NCBI GenBank assembly: GCA_902712845.1
Contig: LR743504.1
Coordinates: 3,198,001-3,262,000 of the forward strand
Reading direction: 5' to 3'
DNA length: 64,000 nt
From: Methylobacterium bullatum
GTDB taxonomy: Bacteria; Pseudomonadota; Alphaproteobacteria; Rhizobiales; Beijerinckiaceae
This document shows, one piece after another, positions 17,506 to 28,499 of the stretch; position 1 is the first letter of the stretch, and every line of letters begins with the position of its first letter. Made by a program: the position numbers and the translations under genes. Below the pieces are notes generated by a model. That model worked only from the letters and a program-made list of their open reading frames with translations, was not told the DNA's origin and searched no databases.

Positions 17506-17619
17506 GCGCGGGCCACCTTCTCCCGCACAAGTCGGGCATGCCCGCCTTGACGCCTGGGGGCCCATCTCGGGCAAGCCCGAGATGGGGTGGGGAGAAGGAC
17601 TGCGCCCAATGCCCCCCCC

Positions 17620-18531
17620 TCACTGCGCCTTGATCTGCTTCTCCATCGCCTTGTCCTCGCTGCGCCCGTAATTGATGAAGAACTGGCTGCCGTCGACGGC
17701 CTTGCCCTTCTGCAGGTTCGAGAGCTGCACCGTGGTCTGGTAGCCCTGCGGATCGGTGATCCGCCACTGGCTCAGGGTCTTCATCTCGGCGTCGAAGAAC
17801 AGTTGGATCTTCGAGGTTCCGCCCAGCGTCGCCCGGTCCTCGAGGGAGATGCGGATGCCGCCCGGATCGTTGGAGACGTCCGACACGGTGAGATCGCGGG
17901 CCAGGTCGATCTTTTCGCGGAGCAGGAATTTCAGGGGCGTCTGCGAGATGAAGTAGAGGTCCTGGGTCTTCAGCTTGCGGTCCTTCACCGCCACCGAGGT
18001 CCCGTCGGCGACCACCTCCATGGGGGAGGGCTGGTCGTAGTCGAAGCGCAGACGGCCGGGCTTGGCCAGGGTCAGCTTGCCGCCGATGCGGCGCCCGTCG
18101 CCGGCGATCTGGACGAAGTTGCCGCTGAGCGTGGTCATCCCGTTGAAATAGGCATTGGCCTGGGCGAGCACGGCGGCGGGCTCGGCATCCAGCATGGACG
18201 ACGCGGCGGTGGGGGCGCCGACGGCGGCGACCTTGGCAGGCGCGTCCGAAGGCGCAGCCTTCGCGGCGGGTTTTGCGCCCGGAGCCGCCTTGTCCGACCC
18301 CACCTTGGCGTCCTTGGCGGGTTTGGGCGCCTGGGCCGCAGGTTTCTTCGGCGCGGCGGGAGCGACCGGGGGCGCTTCCGGCTCGGGAGCGGGGGCCGGC
18401 GCGGGCTGCTCCTTGCGGCCGAACAGGCCGTCGAGGAAGGACGAGACCTGCGCCGAGGCCGGCGCGGGCTGGAGGCCGGCCGCCAACACGAGGAGCGAGC
18501 CGGCGGCGAGAAGGTGGCGTCGGCCGGTCAT
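17620..18531 (-). CDS. lolA: Outer-membrane lipoprotein carrier LolA-like protein
   Basis: Periplasmic carrier that moves lipoproteins from the inner to the outer membrane, 303 residues. It has a signal peptide (RRHLLAAGSLLVLAAG, ending ASAQ), then an unusually long Ala/Pro/Lys-rich linker of about 80 residues, then the LolA domain (TTLSGNFVQIAGDGRR, GRLRFDYDQPSPMEVVADG, TLSQWRITDPQGYQTTVQL). Classical LolA is about 200 residues, so the linker is an alphaproteobacterial-type extension. It lies after ftsK, as in many Proteobacteria where lolA neighbours ftsK. Confidence 0.85.
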   Translation of the reverse strand: MTGRRHLLAAGSLLVLAAGLQPAPASAQVSSFLDGLFGRKEQPAPAPAPEPEAPPVAPAAPKKPAAQAPKPAKDAKVGSDKAAPGAKPAAKAAPSDAPAKVAAVGAPTAASSMLDAEPAAVLAQANAYFNGMTTLSGNFVQIAGDGRRIGGKLTLAKPGRLRFDYDQPSPMEVVADGTSVAVKDRKLKTQDLYFISQTPLKFLLREKIDLARDLTVSDVSNDPGGIRISLEDRATLGGTSKIQLFFDAEMKTLSQWRITDPQGYQTTVQLSNLQKGKAVDGSQFFINYGRSEDKAMEKQIKAQ

Positions 18532-18676
18532 CCTGGGGCGTTCTCCGAAGTCGGGTGGGGTTCCGGCTTAGAACCCGAGCCTGTGGCGAATATGGGACGG
18601 GACCTTCCTCGCCCCAAAAGGGAGACGGAGGGTACTCATACCGTTCTGCGCTCGATCGCCTCGGATCGCGCGGTCG

Positions 18677-18718
18677 CCGCGGGGCTCCCTCTCCCGTTTG
18701 GGAGAGGGAGCCCCGCGG
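18677..18718. repeat. Perfect 19-bp inverted repeat, 4-base loop
   Basis: The arm ccgcggggctccctctccc, a GTTT loop and the exact reverse complement lie between ftsK and lolA. No T tract follows on either strand. It could be a rho-independent-like barrier, an RNA-stabilising hairpin or a short mobile palindrome. Confidence 0.75.
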
Positions 18719-18776
18719 TACATCTGGTTCTTCGATGATCAGCCGGTTCGACGGAATTGATCCAGCGGATCACGTC

Positions 18777-21700
18777 TCACTCGTCGTCGTCGTCCATCAT
18801 CGGCGAGGACATCGAGATCGCCCCCATGCTGGACGGCGCGGTCTCCATCAGGATCTCGCGCTTGCCGGCGTGGTTGGCCTGGCCCACGATGCCCTCGACC
18901 TCCATCCGCTCCATGATCGAGGCGGCGCGGTTGTAGCCGATCTGCAGGCGGCGCTGGATGTAGCTGGTGGAGGCCTTGCGGTCCCGCATCACCACCTGCA
19001 CCGCCTGGTCGTAGAGGTCGGCCCCCGCATCGATCCCGCCGCCGGCATAGGCCCCGGCATCGAAGATCGGCGCGTCGATCTCCTCGGCCTCGGCGGCCGC
19101 CGCCTTCTCGGCCTTGGAGGCCTTGGCCGGCTTCTCCTCGGGCGGGTTCTCGTCCACGGTGACGGCTTCGAGATAGGACGGCCGGCCCTGGCGCTTGAGA
19201 TGGGCGACCACGCTCTCGACCTCTGAATCCGAGCAGAACGGGCCGTGGACGCGGGTGGTGCGCCCGCCACCCGCCATGAACAGCATGTCGCCCTGGCCGA
19301 GCAGCTGTTCGGCGCCCATCTCGCCGAGGATCGTCCGGCTGTCGATCTTGGACGTGACCTGGAAGGAGATCCGGGTCGGGAAGTTCGCCTTGATCGTGCC
19401 GGTGATGACGTCCACCGAGGGGCGCTGCGTCGCCATGATGAGGTGGATGCCCGCCGCACGCGCCATCTGCGCGAGGCGCTGGATCGCGCCCTCGATGTCC
19501 TTGCCCGCCACCATCATGAGGTCGGCCATCTCGTCGACCACGATGACGATGTAGGGCAGGGCCGAGAGGTCCATCTCCTCCGTCTCGAACACGGCCTGGC
19601 CGGTCTCGCGGTTGAAGCCGGTATGGATCTCGCGGGTGATGATCTCGCCCTTGGCCCGCGCTTCCGCCATCCGGGCATTGTAGCCGTCGATGTTGCGGAC
19701 CGCGATCTTGGACATCTTCTTGTAGCGCTCCTCCATCTCGCGCACGGCCCATTTGAGGGCGATGACCGCCTTCTTCGGGTCGGTGACGACGGGGGAGAGC
19801 AGGTGCGGGATGCCGTCATAGACGGAGAGTTCCAGCATCTTGGGGTCGACCATGATGAGGCGGCACTCTTCCGGCTTCATCCGGTAGAGCAGCGACAGGA
19901 TCATCGTGTTGATCGCCACCGACTTGCCCGAACCGGTGGTGCCGGCCACGAGCAGATGGGGCATCTTGGCGAGATCGGCGATGATCGGCTCGCCGCCGAT
20001 GTTCTTGCCGAGGCAGAGGGCGAGCTTGTGCTTGCTGATGCAGAAATCGGCCGAGGACAGCAATTCGCGCAGGTAGACGGTCTCGCGGGTCTCGTTGGGC
20101 AGTTCGATGCCGATGACGTTACGGCCGGGCACGACGGCGACACGGGCCGAAACCGCCGACATGGAGCGGGCGATGTCGTCCGAGAGGCCGATGACGCGGC
20201 TCGATTTGGTGCCGGGGGCCGGCTCCAGTTCGTACAAGGTCACGACCGGGCCGGGGCGGACGGCGAGGATGTCGCCACGCACGCCGAAATCCTGCACCGT
20301 CTGCTGGAGGTTCAGTGCATTCTGCTCCAGCACGTCGGCATCGACCTCCTCGGTGCCGGTCACCGGCGGCTCGGCCAGCAGTTCCAGCGAGGGGTGCTCG
20401 TAATCCTCGTTCTCCACCAGCGACATCGGCGTGTGCCGGCCGGCCGGGATCAGCGTGGCGCGGGGCTCGGGGAAGATCGCGCGGGACGGTGACGGAGCGG
20501 GGGCCGGGGCGGGCAGGGCGAGGACGGGAGCCGGGGCTTCCTCCATCTCGACCGGTGCGGCGGCTTCGGCGACGGCCGGCGCTTCCGCCACCCGAGGCTC
20601 GGGCTCCGGAGCCGGGGCGGCGGCCTTCGGGTTGCGCAACAGGACCGGGCGCGGCGGCAGCGGCGTGAAGACCGGAGCGACCGGCGCCACCGCGGCAGGG
20701 GAGGGGCCTGCATGGGAGAGGTCTGCGCGACGGAGGCGTCCATCACGGGAGCTTCCGCGACGGCAGCCTGCATCACAGGAGCCTGCGCCACCGGGGCGGC
20801 GGGCATGCGGGCCGGGCGGATCGCCGCGCGGGCAGCCATGGCCGAGACGGCAACCGAACGCTGGGGGGCCGGCCCGGTCTGCTCGATGACGAGAGCCAGG
20901 GTGGCCGCCTCGGCGACTTCGGCGACGCGGTCCTCGTGGCTCGGCTCGTCCCTGACGGGCGCGGACTGGCCGTTATCTTGGCCGTTATCCTGGCCGTTGG
21001 CGGGCAGGGGCGCGCCGCCACGGTCGAACCGCATCAGCCGGTCGAGGACGTAGACGGGACTGGGCGGCAGCGGGCGCAGGAGCGAGATGTCCACGGGCGG
21101 CGAGACCGTGAAGGCAGAGGTCTCGTCCTCCTGCGCGCTCACCTGGGCGAGATCCGGCACCGCAGACATCTCCGGCACCGGGGCAAGCTCCGGCACGGGC
21201 GAAGCCTCCAACAGGGACGGAGCGGAAGCCTCGGCGGAATCGGCCTGGATCGCCGACCACGTCTCGACGGCGGTCGAATCCTCGCCATCGAACCAGGCGC
21301 GCATGGCGGCCCAGTCCGGAACCTCGGTCCAATCGCGGTCGACGGGCAGCGGCGCCAGCTCGGCGGCGAGGATCGGCTCGCTCACCGATGCGGGGATGGG
21401 AAGCGGCTCCTCGACGATGGCGGCGAGGACGGCCTGCGGGCGGCGATCGGGCGAGCGGAAGAAGCGGACGCCGGGCGGAGGGTATAGGGCTGGCGCCACA
21501 GGGGAGGCGGCGGCTCGGGGGATCGCGGCGAGAAGCGCGGCCTCGGCCGCCTCCCGGGCGGCACGCTCCGCTTCCGCGGCGGCGAGGGCCGCGCGTTCGG
21601 CGGCCTGCCGCGCCTCGTCCTCGGCCTGCCGCGCGGCGCGAACCTGCTCCTCCTGTGCCAGGCGCTCGGCATCGAGCGCCCGCTGGCGACGCTCCTGCAG

Positions 21701-22222
21701 CACCGGATCCGGAGTGCGGGTGTAGCGCACCGCCGGGGCGTCCGGCTCGGGCGCGGAATGGGCCGGCGCGTCGTAGCCCTCCGGCGTGATGGAAGCGGGG
21801 CGGCGCGGCGAACGGATCAGCACGCGCGGGCTCGATGCGCCGTGGTCGATCCGGCTCTCGCCGGTCGAGTCCATGGCCGCAATGCCCGAGGAGCGGGCGA
21901 GATCGGGGGTGGCGCGGTCGTCGAAGACGTGGTCCGGCCAGGCCTGCGCCTCGGCCCACTTGCCCTGCTCTGCCCAAGGCTGGGCCTGGGGAGCGGGGGC
22001 GTCGTGCACCATGTCCCGGGGGGCCGTGAGCCAGGATTGCGCCGGGCGCGGCGAGACCAGGCTCGGGCGCTGGGGCGGTCCGGCGAGGCGCCGGGTCAGG
22101 CTTGCGCGCAGGCTGATCAGCCTGTGCGCGAGGGCGCCCAAGGTCAGGCCGGGGCGGTCGCCGCCGCGTCCGGGCCGGGAGGGATCACGATGAGAATAGG
22201 GAGGCCGTCCCGATGCGCGCAT
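18777..22222 (-). CDS. ftsK: FtsK/SpoIIIE-type DNA translocase, apparently frameshifted
   Basis: Hexameric DNA pump for chromosome segregation. The C-terminal 637-codon frame holds the motor: [20 protein letters not shown], Walker [15 protein letters not shown], Walker [11 protein letters not shown] and [16 protein letters not shown], ending in a winged-helix gamma domain ([21 protein letters not shown]). The N-terminal ~505 residues are Ala/Pro/Glu-rich with a long Ala-Arg coiled coil and no transmembrane helices, unlike classical FtsK. The two parts are in different frames; joining needs one extra base in the G runs at 20698-20706 (C runs on the coding strand), which restores a smooth [15 protein letters not shown]. 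This could be a sequencing error, a true mutation or a programmed shift. The start ATG at 22222 is uncertain. Confidence 0.8.
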
Positions 22223-22408
22223 GATGCTCTGGATTGACTCGAAGGGTACGGGTCCGCGTCCTCGACAGGAGCGGTTCTTCCCCAAGCTAGAGCCAACGTC
22301 GTTAACAGACGCTTGCCCGCATGCCGCGAAGTGTCGGATCTCCGGAGACCGGGCGCGCTCGCCTCCCCCTGGAGCCCCGGCGCGTAACCGGTTAGATGAG
22401 GGAACCCG

Positions 22409-24568
<2,160 letters not shown>

Positions 24569-24634
24569 TCGACACACTCCGGTCCGATTATGTCACTATC
24601 GGCTGAGTCGGGGTGGCCAGTCGGAGACCGACCG

Positions 24635-24862
24635 ATGCAAAGCTACAACGTGTTCTGCCTGAAGTCCGTCAGCGGCCTGTGCTGCGCGGTGCCCGAGAGC
24701 CGTGCCGTGCCGAGCTTCGTCAGCGAACGGAACTGGGCGTTCAGCGGACGGCTGAGCGAGGCAGCCGAGGCCCCGGCCGATTTCGACGAGCGGGCCGCGA
24801 CCACGGCGGTGCGCTTCAATGGCTTCTACCTGTTCGAGACCATGGACCGGCGCTTCAACTGA
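24635..24862 (+). CDS. Small hypothetical protein
   Basis: 75 residues from an ATG preceded by ggaga. The sequence (MQSYNVFCLKSVSGLCCAVP, later RNWAFSGRL and VRFNGFYLFETMDRRFN) is soluble and cysteine-containing, and its end is rich in aromatic residues. No family was recognised. The clean coding composition and the spacing between nadE and the PilZ gene on the same strand support a real gene. Confidence 0.6.
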   Translation: MQSYNVFCLKSVSGLCCAVPESRAVPSFVSERNWAFSGRLSEAAEAPADFDERAATTAVRFNGFYLFETMDRRFN

Positions 24863-24952
24863 GCGGGCTCGTCCATCGCGGCGATCATTCCTTAAGGCCC
24901 CCCATGCGAGGGTCCGGCCGGTCGCACCAAGCGGAGCCGGAGACCGGCCGTC

Positions 24953-25348
24953 ATGTCGGACAATCGCAAGGAAGCGCGGCAGAGGACGTTCCTCAAGGGC
25001 CGCATCATCTTCAACAACGGCGCGTCGAGCATGGATTGCCTCGTGCGCGACATGTCCGCGACCGGTGCGCGCCTCGCGCTGACGGAGACCGCGACCCTTC
25101 CGGAGGTGTTCGACCTCTTCATCCCCCAGAAGGAGCGGACCTATAAGGCGAATCTGCGCTGGCGCCGCGCCGACGGCATTGGCGTCGCCTTCGTGGACGA
25201 GACCACAGCCGCCGCTCCGATTCCGCCGCCCCAGGCCGATCCGGCAGCGATGCTGGCCTTGATCCGTCGCATCGCCGAACTCGAAGCCGAGAACGCCGCC
25301 CTGCGCCGGCTGGTCGCCGCGACGCCGGCGTCCGCCAGCGCCGACTGA
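24953..25348 (+). CDS. PilZ domain protein
   Basis: Small cytoplasmic protein of 131 residues with a PilZ domain in residues about 4-85. The c-di-GMP binding signature is present as RKEARQR (RxxxR) and DMSATGARL (D/NxSxxG), so it likely binds c-di-GMP. The C-terminal ~45 residues (MLALIRRIAELEAENAALRRLV) form a short coiled coil that could dimerise. Target process (motility, polysaccharide or adhesion) is not indicated by the neighbours. Confidence 0.85.
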   Translation: MSDNRKEARQRTFLKGRIIFNNGASSMDCLVRDMSATGARLALTETATLPEVFDLFIPQKERTYKANLRWRRADGIGVAFVDETTAAAPIPPPQADPAAMLALIRRIAELEAENAALRRLVAATPASASAD

Positions 25349-25349
25349 C

Positions 25350-25796
25350 TCACGCGCCGGCCAGCGCCGCCCGGATCTGCGCCGCATGGATGCCGAGGAG
25401 ATCCTGGTCGGCCATCTTGCCCGTATGCCGGCCCAGTGCCGTGCCGTCGAAGCGGGGGACGACGTGCACATGGAGGTGGAACACCGTCTGCCCGCCGGCC
25501 GCCTCGTTGTACTGGAAGATCGTCAGGCCATCGGCGGAGAAGGCGGTCTTCACCGCGCGGGCCACCCGCTGCACCGTGGCGGCGACGGCGGCCAGCGATG
25601 CGGGATCCGCATCGAGCAGCCCGCGCGCCGGGGCTTTGGGGATCACCAGGGTATGGCCCGGCCCCTGGGGCATCACATCCATGAAGGCGAGGGTGTGCTC
25701 GTCCTCGTAGACCTTGTGGGCGGGAATCTCGCCCCGCAGGATCTTCGCGAAGACGTTGTCGGGATCGTACTGCGCAGCTTCGACGTTTGAAGGCAT
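25350..25796 (-). CDS. HIT family nucleotide-binding hydrolase
   Basis: 148-residue cytosolic histidine-triad protein of the HINT/Hit branch, which hydrolyses nucleoside phosphoramidates or adenylated compounds. The start MPSNVEAAQYDPDNVFAKI leads into the family segments KILRGEIPAHKVYEDEHTLAF, FMDVMPQGPGHTLVIPK and the triad HLHVHVVPR near the end. It converges on the PilZ gene with a one-base gap and is divergent from the CDF transporter. A longer in-frame start would overlap that transporter promoter and was rejected. Confidence 0.9.
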   Translation of the reverse strand: MPSNVEAAQYDPDNVFAKILRGEIPAHKVYEDEHTLAFMDVMPQGPGHTLVIPKAPARGLLDADPASLAAVAATVQRVARAVKTAFSADGLTIFQYNEAAGGQTVFHLHVHVVPRFDGTALGRHTGKMADQDLLGIHAAQIRAALAGA

Positions 25797-25908
25797 GGGC
25801 CGGTCTCCATCGCGGATATGCGTCTGCGGTTTTCCGGCCGGTCCTTGCACAGACTCGCCCCCGGCGTCCACGGCGCGGGGCCGTCCCTTCGATGAGAGTT
25901 TCGCCGGC

Positions 25909-26853
25909 ATGGCGCATGAGAGCAACGGTGCGATCTACACCGCCGCAGGGGCCAACCTCGCCATCGCGGCGGCGAAGTTCGTGGGCGCCTTCTTCACCGG
26001 TTCCTCGGCGATGCTGGCGGAGGGCGTCCATTCGCTGGTGGACACGGCCAATCAGATCCTCCTCCTCGTCGGCCTGTCGCGGGCCAAAAAACCGGCCGAT
26101 GCGCGCTTCCCCTTCGGCTACGGCCGCGAGGTGTACTTCTATGCCTTCATCGTCGCGCTGTTCATCTTCCTCGGCGGCGGCGCCTTCGCGGTCTACGAGG
26201 GCATCCACAAGATCCACTACCCGGAGGCCTCCGCCGACGCGGTGATCTTCGGCCGCACCATTCCGGGCTTCTGGGTCAACCTCTCGATCCTCGGCTTCGC
26301 GGTGCTGGCCGAGGGCTATTCCTGCGCCGTCGCCCTCAAGGCGTTCTGGGCCGAGAAGGGCGACCGGGAGGCGATCACCGCGATCCGCCGGAGCAAGGAC
26401 CCGGCCCTGTTCACGGTCCTGATCGAGGATGTCGCCGCCCTCCTCGGGCTGATGGTGGCCCTGGCCGGCGTGATCCTCGCCGAATGGCTGCAGATGCCCG
26501 CCCTCGACGGCTGGTCGTCCATCGGCATCGGCGCGATCCTGATCGGGATGGCGCTGTTCCTGATGATCGAGACGCACGGCCTGCTCGTCGGAGAAGCGGC
26601 GGCTCCCGAGACCGTGGCGGCGATCGAGGAGGCTGTGCGGACGGAGCCGGGCGTCCGCCACGTCAACGCGGTGCTGACCCAGCATCTCGGCCCCTCCGAC
26701 ATCCTGGTGAATGTCAGCCTCGACATGGAGGACGACCTGAAAGCCGGTGAAGTCGAGGCCATGGTCGGCCGTCTGGACGCCCGGCTGAAGGCGCGGAACC
26801 CGGCGGTGAAGCGGGTGTTCATCGAGATCCAGGCGAAGGACTCCGCCGCCTGA
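25909..26853 (+). CDS. Cation diffusion facilitator (metal efflux)
   Basis: Inner-membrane proton/metal antiporter of the CDF family, 314 residues with about five to six transmembrane segments and a cytoplasmic C-terminal domain. Helix II has the metal-site pattern HSLVDTANQ and helix V has LFTVLIEDVAALLG, where the family HxxxD becomes ExxxD-like. The C-terminal part (PGVRHVNAVLTQHLGPSDILVNV) is the ferredoxin-like dimerisation domain. The metal is likely Zn, Mn or Fe, not resolvable here. It converges with the glutathione peroxidase gene three bases away. Confidence 0.88.
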   Translation: MAHESNGAIYTAAGANLAIAAAKFVGAFFTGSSAMLAEGVHSLVDTANQILLLVGLSRAKKPADARFPFGYGREVYFYAFIVALFIFLGGGAFAVYEGIHKIHYPEASADAVIFGRTIPGFWVNLSILGFAVLAEGYSCAVALKAFWAEKGDREAITAIRRSKDPALFTVLIEDVAALLGLMVALAGVILAEWLQMPALDGWSSIGIGAILIGMALFLMIETHGLLVGEAAAPETVAAIEEAVRTEPGVRHVNAVLTQHLGPSDILVNVSLDMEDDLKAGEVEAMVGRLDARLKARNPAVKRVFIEIQAKDSAA

Positions 26854-26856
26854 CGG

Positions 26857-27342
26857 TCAGGCGGCCAGGGCTTTCGCGATGTCGCCTTCGAGATCCGCGG
26901 GCTTGGCGGTGGGCGGGTAGCGGCCGATGACCTTGCCGTCGCGGCCCACGAGGAACTTGGTGAAGTTCCACTTGATGCCCTGGGTGCCGAGAAGGCCGGG
27001 CTTCTCCTGCTTCAGATGGGCGAAGACCGGGTCGGTGCCGGCCCCGTTCACCTCCACCTTGGCGAGGACGGGGAAGCTGACGTCGTAAGTCAGGCTGCAG
27101 AACCGAGCGATCTCCCCGGCATCGCCCGGCTCCTGGGCGCCGAACTGGTTGCAGGGGAAACCGAGCACCACGAGCCCCTCCTCGCGGTGCTTGCGCCAGA
27201 GCGCCTCCAGCCCCTCGTATTGCGGGGTGAAGCCGCATTTCGAGGCGGTGTTGACCACGAGCACGACCTGCCCCCGGTGCTGGTCGAGAGGATAGGGCGC
27301 GCCGTCGGCGGCCTTGGGCGTGAAATCGAACAGGCTGGTCAT
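26857..27342 (-). CDS. Glutathione peroxidase family protein
   Basis: Thiol peroxidase of the GPx fold, 161 residues, cytosolic. The peroxidatic Cys is in NTASKCGFTPQYEGLE; the second conserved block is LGFPCNQFGAQEPG, with the Cys that often resolves the disulfide in thioredoxin-dependent GPx, and the third is KWNFTKFLVGRDG. The lack of selenocysteine is normal in bacteria. Its start overlaps the stop of the upstream M20 peptidase by four bases (ATGA), so the two are translationally coupled. Confidence 0.93.
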   Translation of the reverse strand: MTSLFDFTPKAADGAPYPLDQHRGQVVLVVNTASKCGFTPQYEGLEALWRKHREEGLVVLGFPCNQFGAQEPGDAGEIARFCSLTYDVSFPVLAKVEVNGAGTDPVFAHLKQEKPGLLGTQGIKWNFTKFLVGRDGKVIGRYPPTAKPADLEGDIAKALAA

Positions 27343-28499
27343 GCGGCGGTGCGCTTCTCGACGAGGCGGGCGAGGTAGGAACTGCCCAGGGGGATGATGC
27401 TGTCGTCGAAATCGAAGGCAGCGTTGTGCAGGCCGGGCCCCGGCGTCCCGCCGATCCAGGCATAGGCCCCCGGCACCACCATCAGCATGTCGGCGAAATC
27501 CTCGCTGCCCATACGCGGCACCGTGTCGTCGTCGACGCCCTCGGAGCCGAAGATCTCGCGGGCGATCTCGGCCGCCGCGGCGGCATGGACGGCGCTGTTT
27601 TGCAGCACCGAGAACGTGTCGCGGATCTCCACCCCGATCTCCACTCCGTGGGCGAGGGCGATGCCCTGGGCGATCTCTCGGATGCGGCGCGAGACGAGCG
27701 CGCGCACGCCTGAATCGAAGGTCCGGACCGTGCCGGCGAGATGGGCGCCCTCGGGGATGACGTTGTAAGCCGCTCCCGCATGGATCTGGGTCACCGAGAG
27801 CACGGCGCTCTTCAGAGGGTCGGCATTGCGCGAGACGATGGATTGCAGCACCTGGACGAGTGCCGAGGCCGCCACGATGGGATCGAGACCGCGTTGGGGC
27901 TCGGCCGCGTGAGCGCCGCGCCCGGTGATGCGGATGTCGAAGAAATCCGCAGCCGCCATCATCGGCCCGGGGCGGATCTTGAGCTTGCCGTGCGGGCCGC
28001 TTGGAGTGTTGTGGAGCCCGTAGATCTCGTCGCAGGGGAAACGCTCGAACAGCCCGTCTGCCAGCATGGCGCGGGCGCCGCCGAGCCCTTCCTCCGCCGG
28101 CTGGAACACGAACAGCGCGGTCCCGTCGAAATCCCGCGTCTCGGCGAGGTAGCGTGCGGCGCCGAGCAGCATGGTGGTGTGACCGTCATGGCCGCAGGCG
28201 TGCATCTTGCCCGGAATGGTGGAGCGGTGGGGGAGGTTGGTCTCCTCCTCGATCGGCAGCGCGTCCATCTCGGCCCGCAACCCGATGCGGCGGCCCTTGG
28301 CCGAGCGCCCCTGCAGCACGCCGACGAGGCCGGTTCCGCCGAGCCCGCGATGGACTTCGATGCCGTAGCGTTCCAGTTCGCGGGCCACGAGGTTCGAGGT
28401 CCGCACCTCCTCGAAGCCGATCTCGGGATGGGCATGGATGTCCCGGCGGATCGCCGTGAGGTCGTCGGCGAAGTCCTTGATACGGTCGATCGGACTCAT
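27339..28499 (-). CDS. M20 family amidohydrolase (hippurate/aminoacylase type)
   Basis: Cytosolic dinuclear-metal amidohydrolase of 386 residues that removes an acyl group from an N-acyl amino acid or similar. Motifs: IRRDIHAHPEIGFEE, GRRIGLRAEMDALPI, KMHACGHDGHTTMLLGAA, FQPAEEGLGGARAM and the dimerisation domain starting DFFDIRITGRGAHAAEP. The C-terminal VPRMGSEDFADML is the last metal-site block. It is coupled by ATGA overlaps to the GNAT gene upstream and the peroxidase downstream, forming a three-gene operon of unclear common theme. The substrate is not evident. Confidence 0.9.
   Translation of the reverse strand: MSPIDRIKDFADDLTAIRRDIHAHPEIGFEEVRTSNLVARELERYGIEVHRGLGGTGLVGVLQGRSAKGRRIGLRAEMDALPIEEETNLPHRSTIPGKMHACGHDGHTTMLLGAARYLAETRDFDGTALFVFQPAEEGLGGARAMLADGLFERFPCDEIYGLHNTPSGPHGKLKIRPGPMMAAADFFDIRITGRGAHAAEPQRGLDPIVAASALVQVLQSIVSRNADPLKSAVLSVTQIHAGAAYNVIPEGAHLAGTVRTFDSGVRALVSRRIREIAQGIALAHGVEIGVEIRDTFSVLQNSAVHAAAAAEIAREIFGSEGVDDDTVPRMGSEDFADMLMVVPGAYAWIGGTPGPGLHNAAFDFDDSIIPLGSSYLARLVEKRTAA

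Noticed and set aside
20450-20700. C-terminal extension of the ftsK N-terminal frame (Pro/Arg-rich end)
   Set aside because: Past the frame break this reading is a shifted shadow of the translocase linker.
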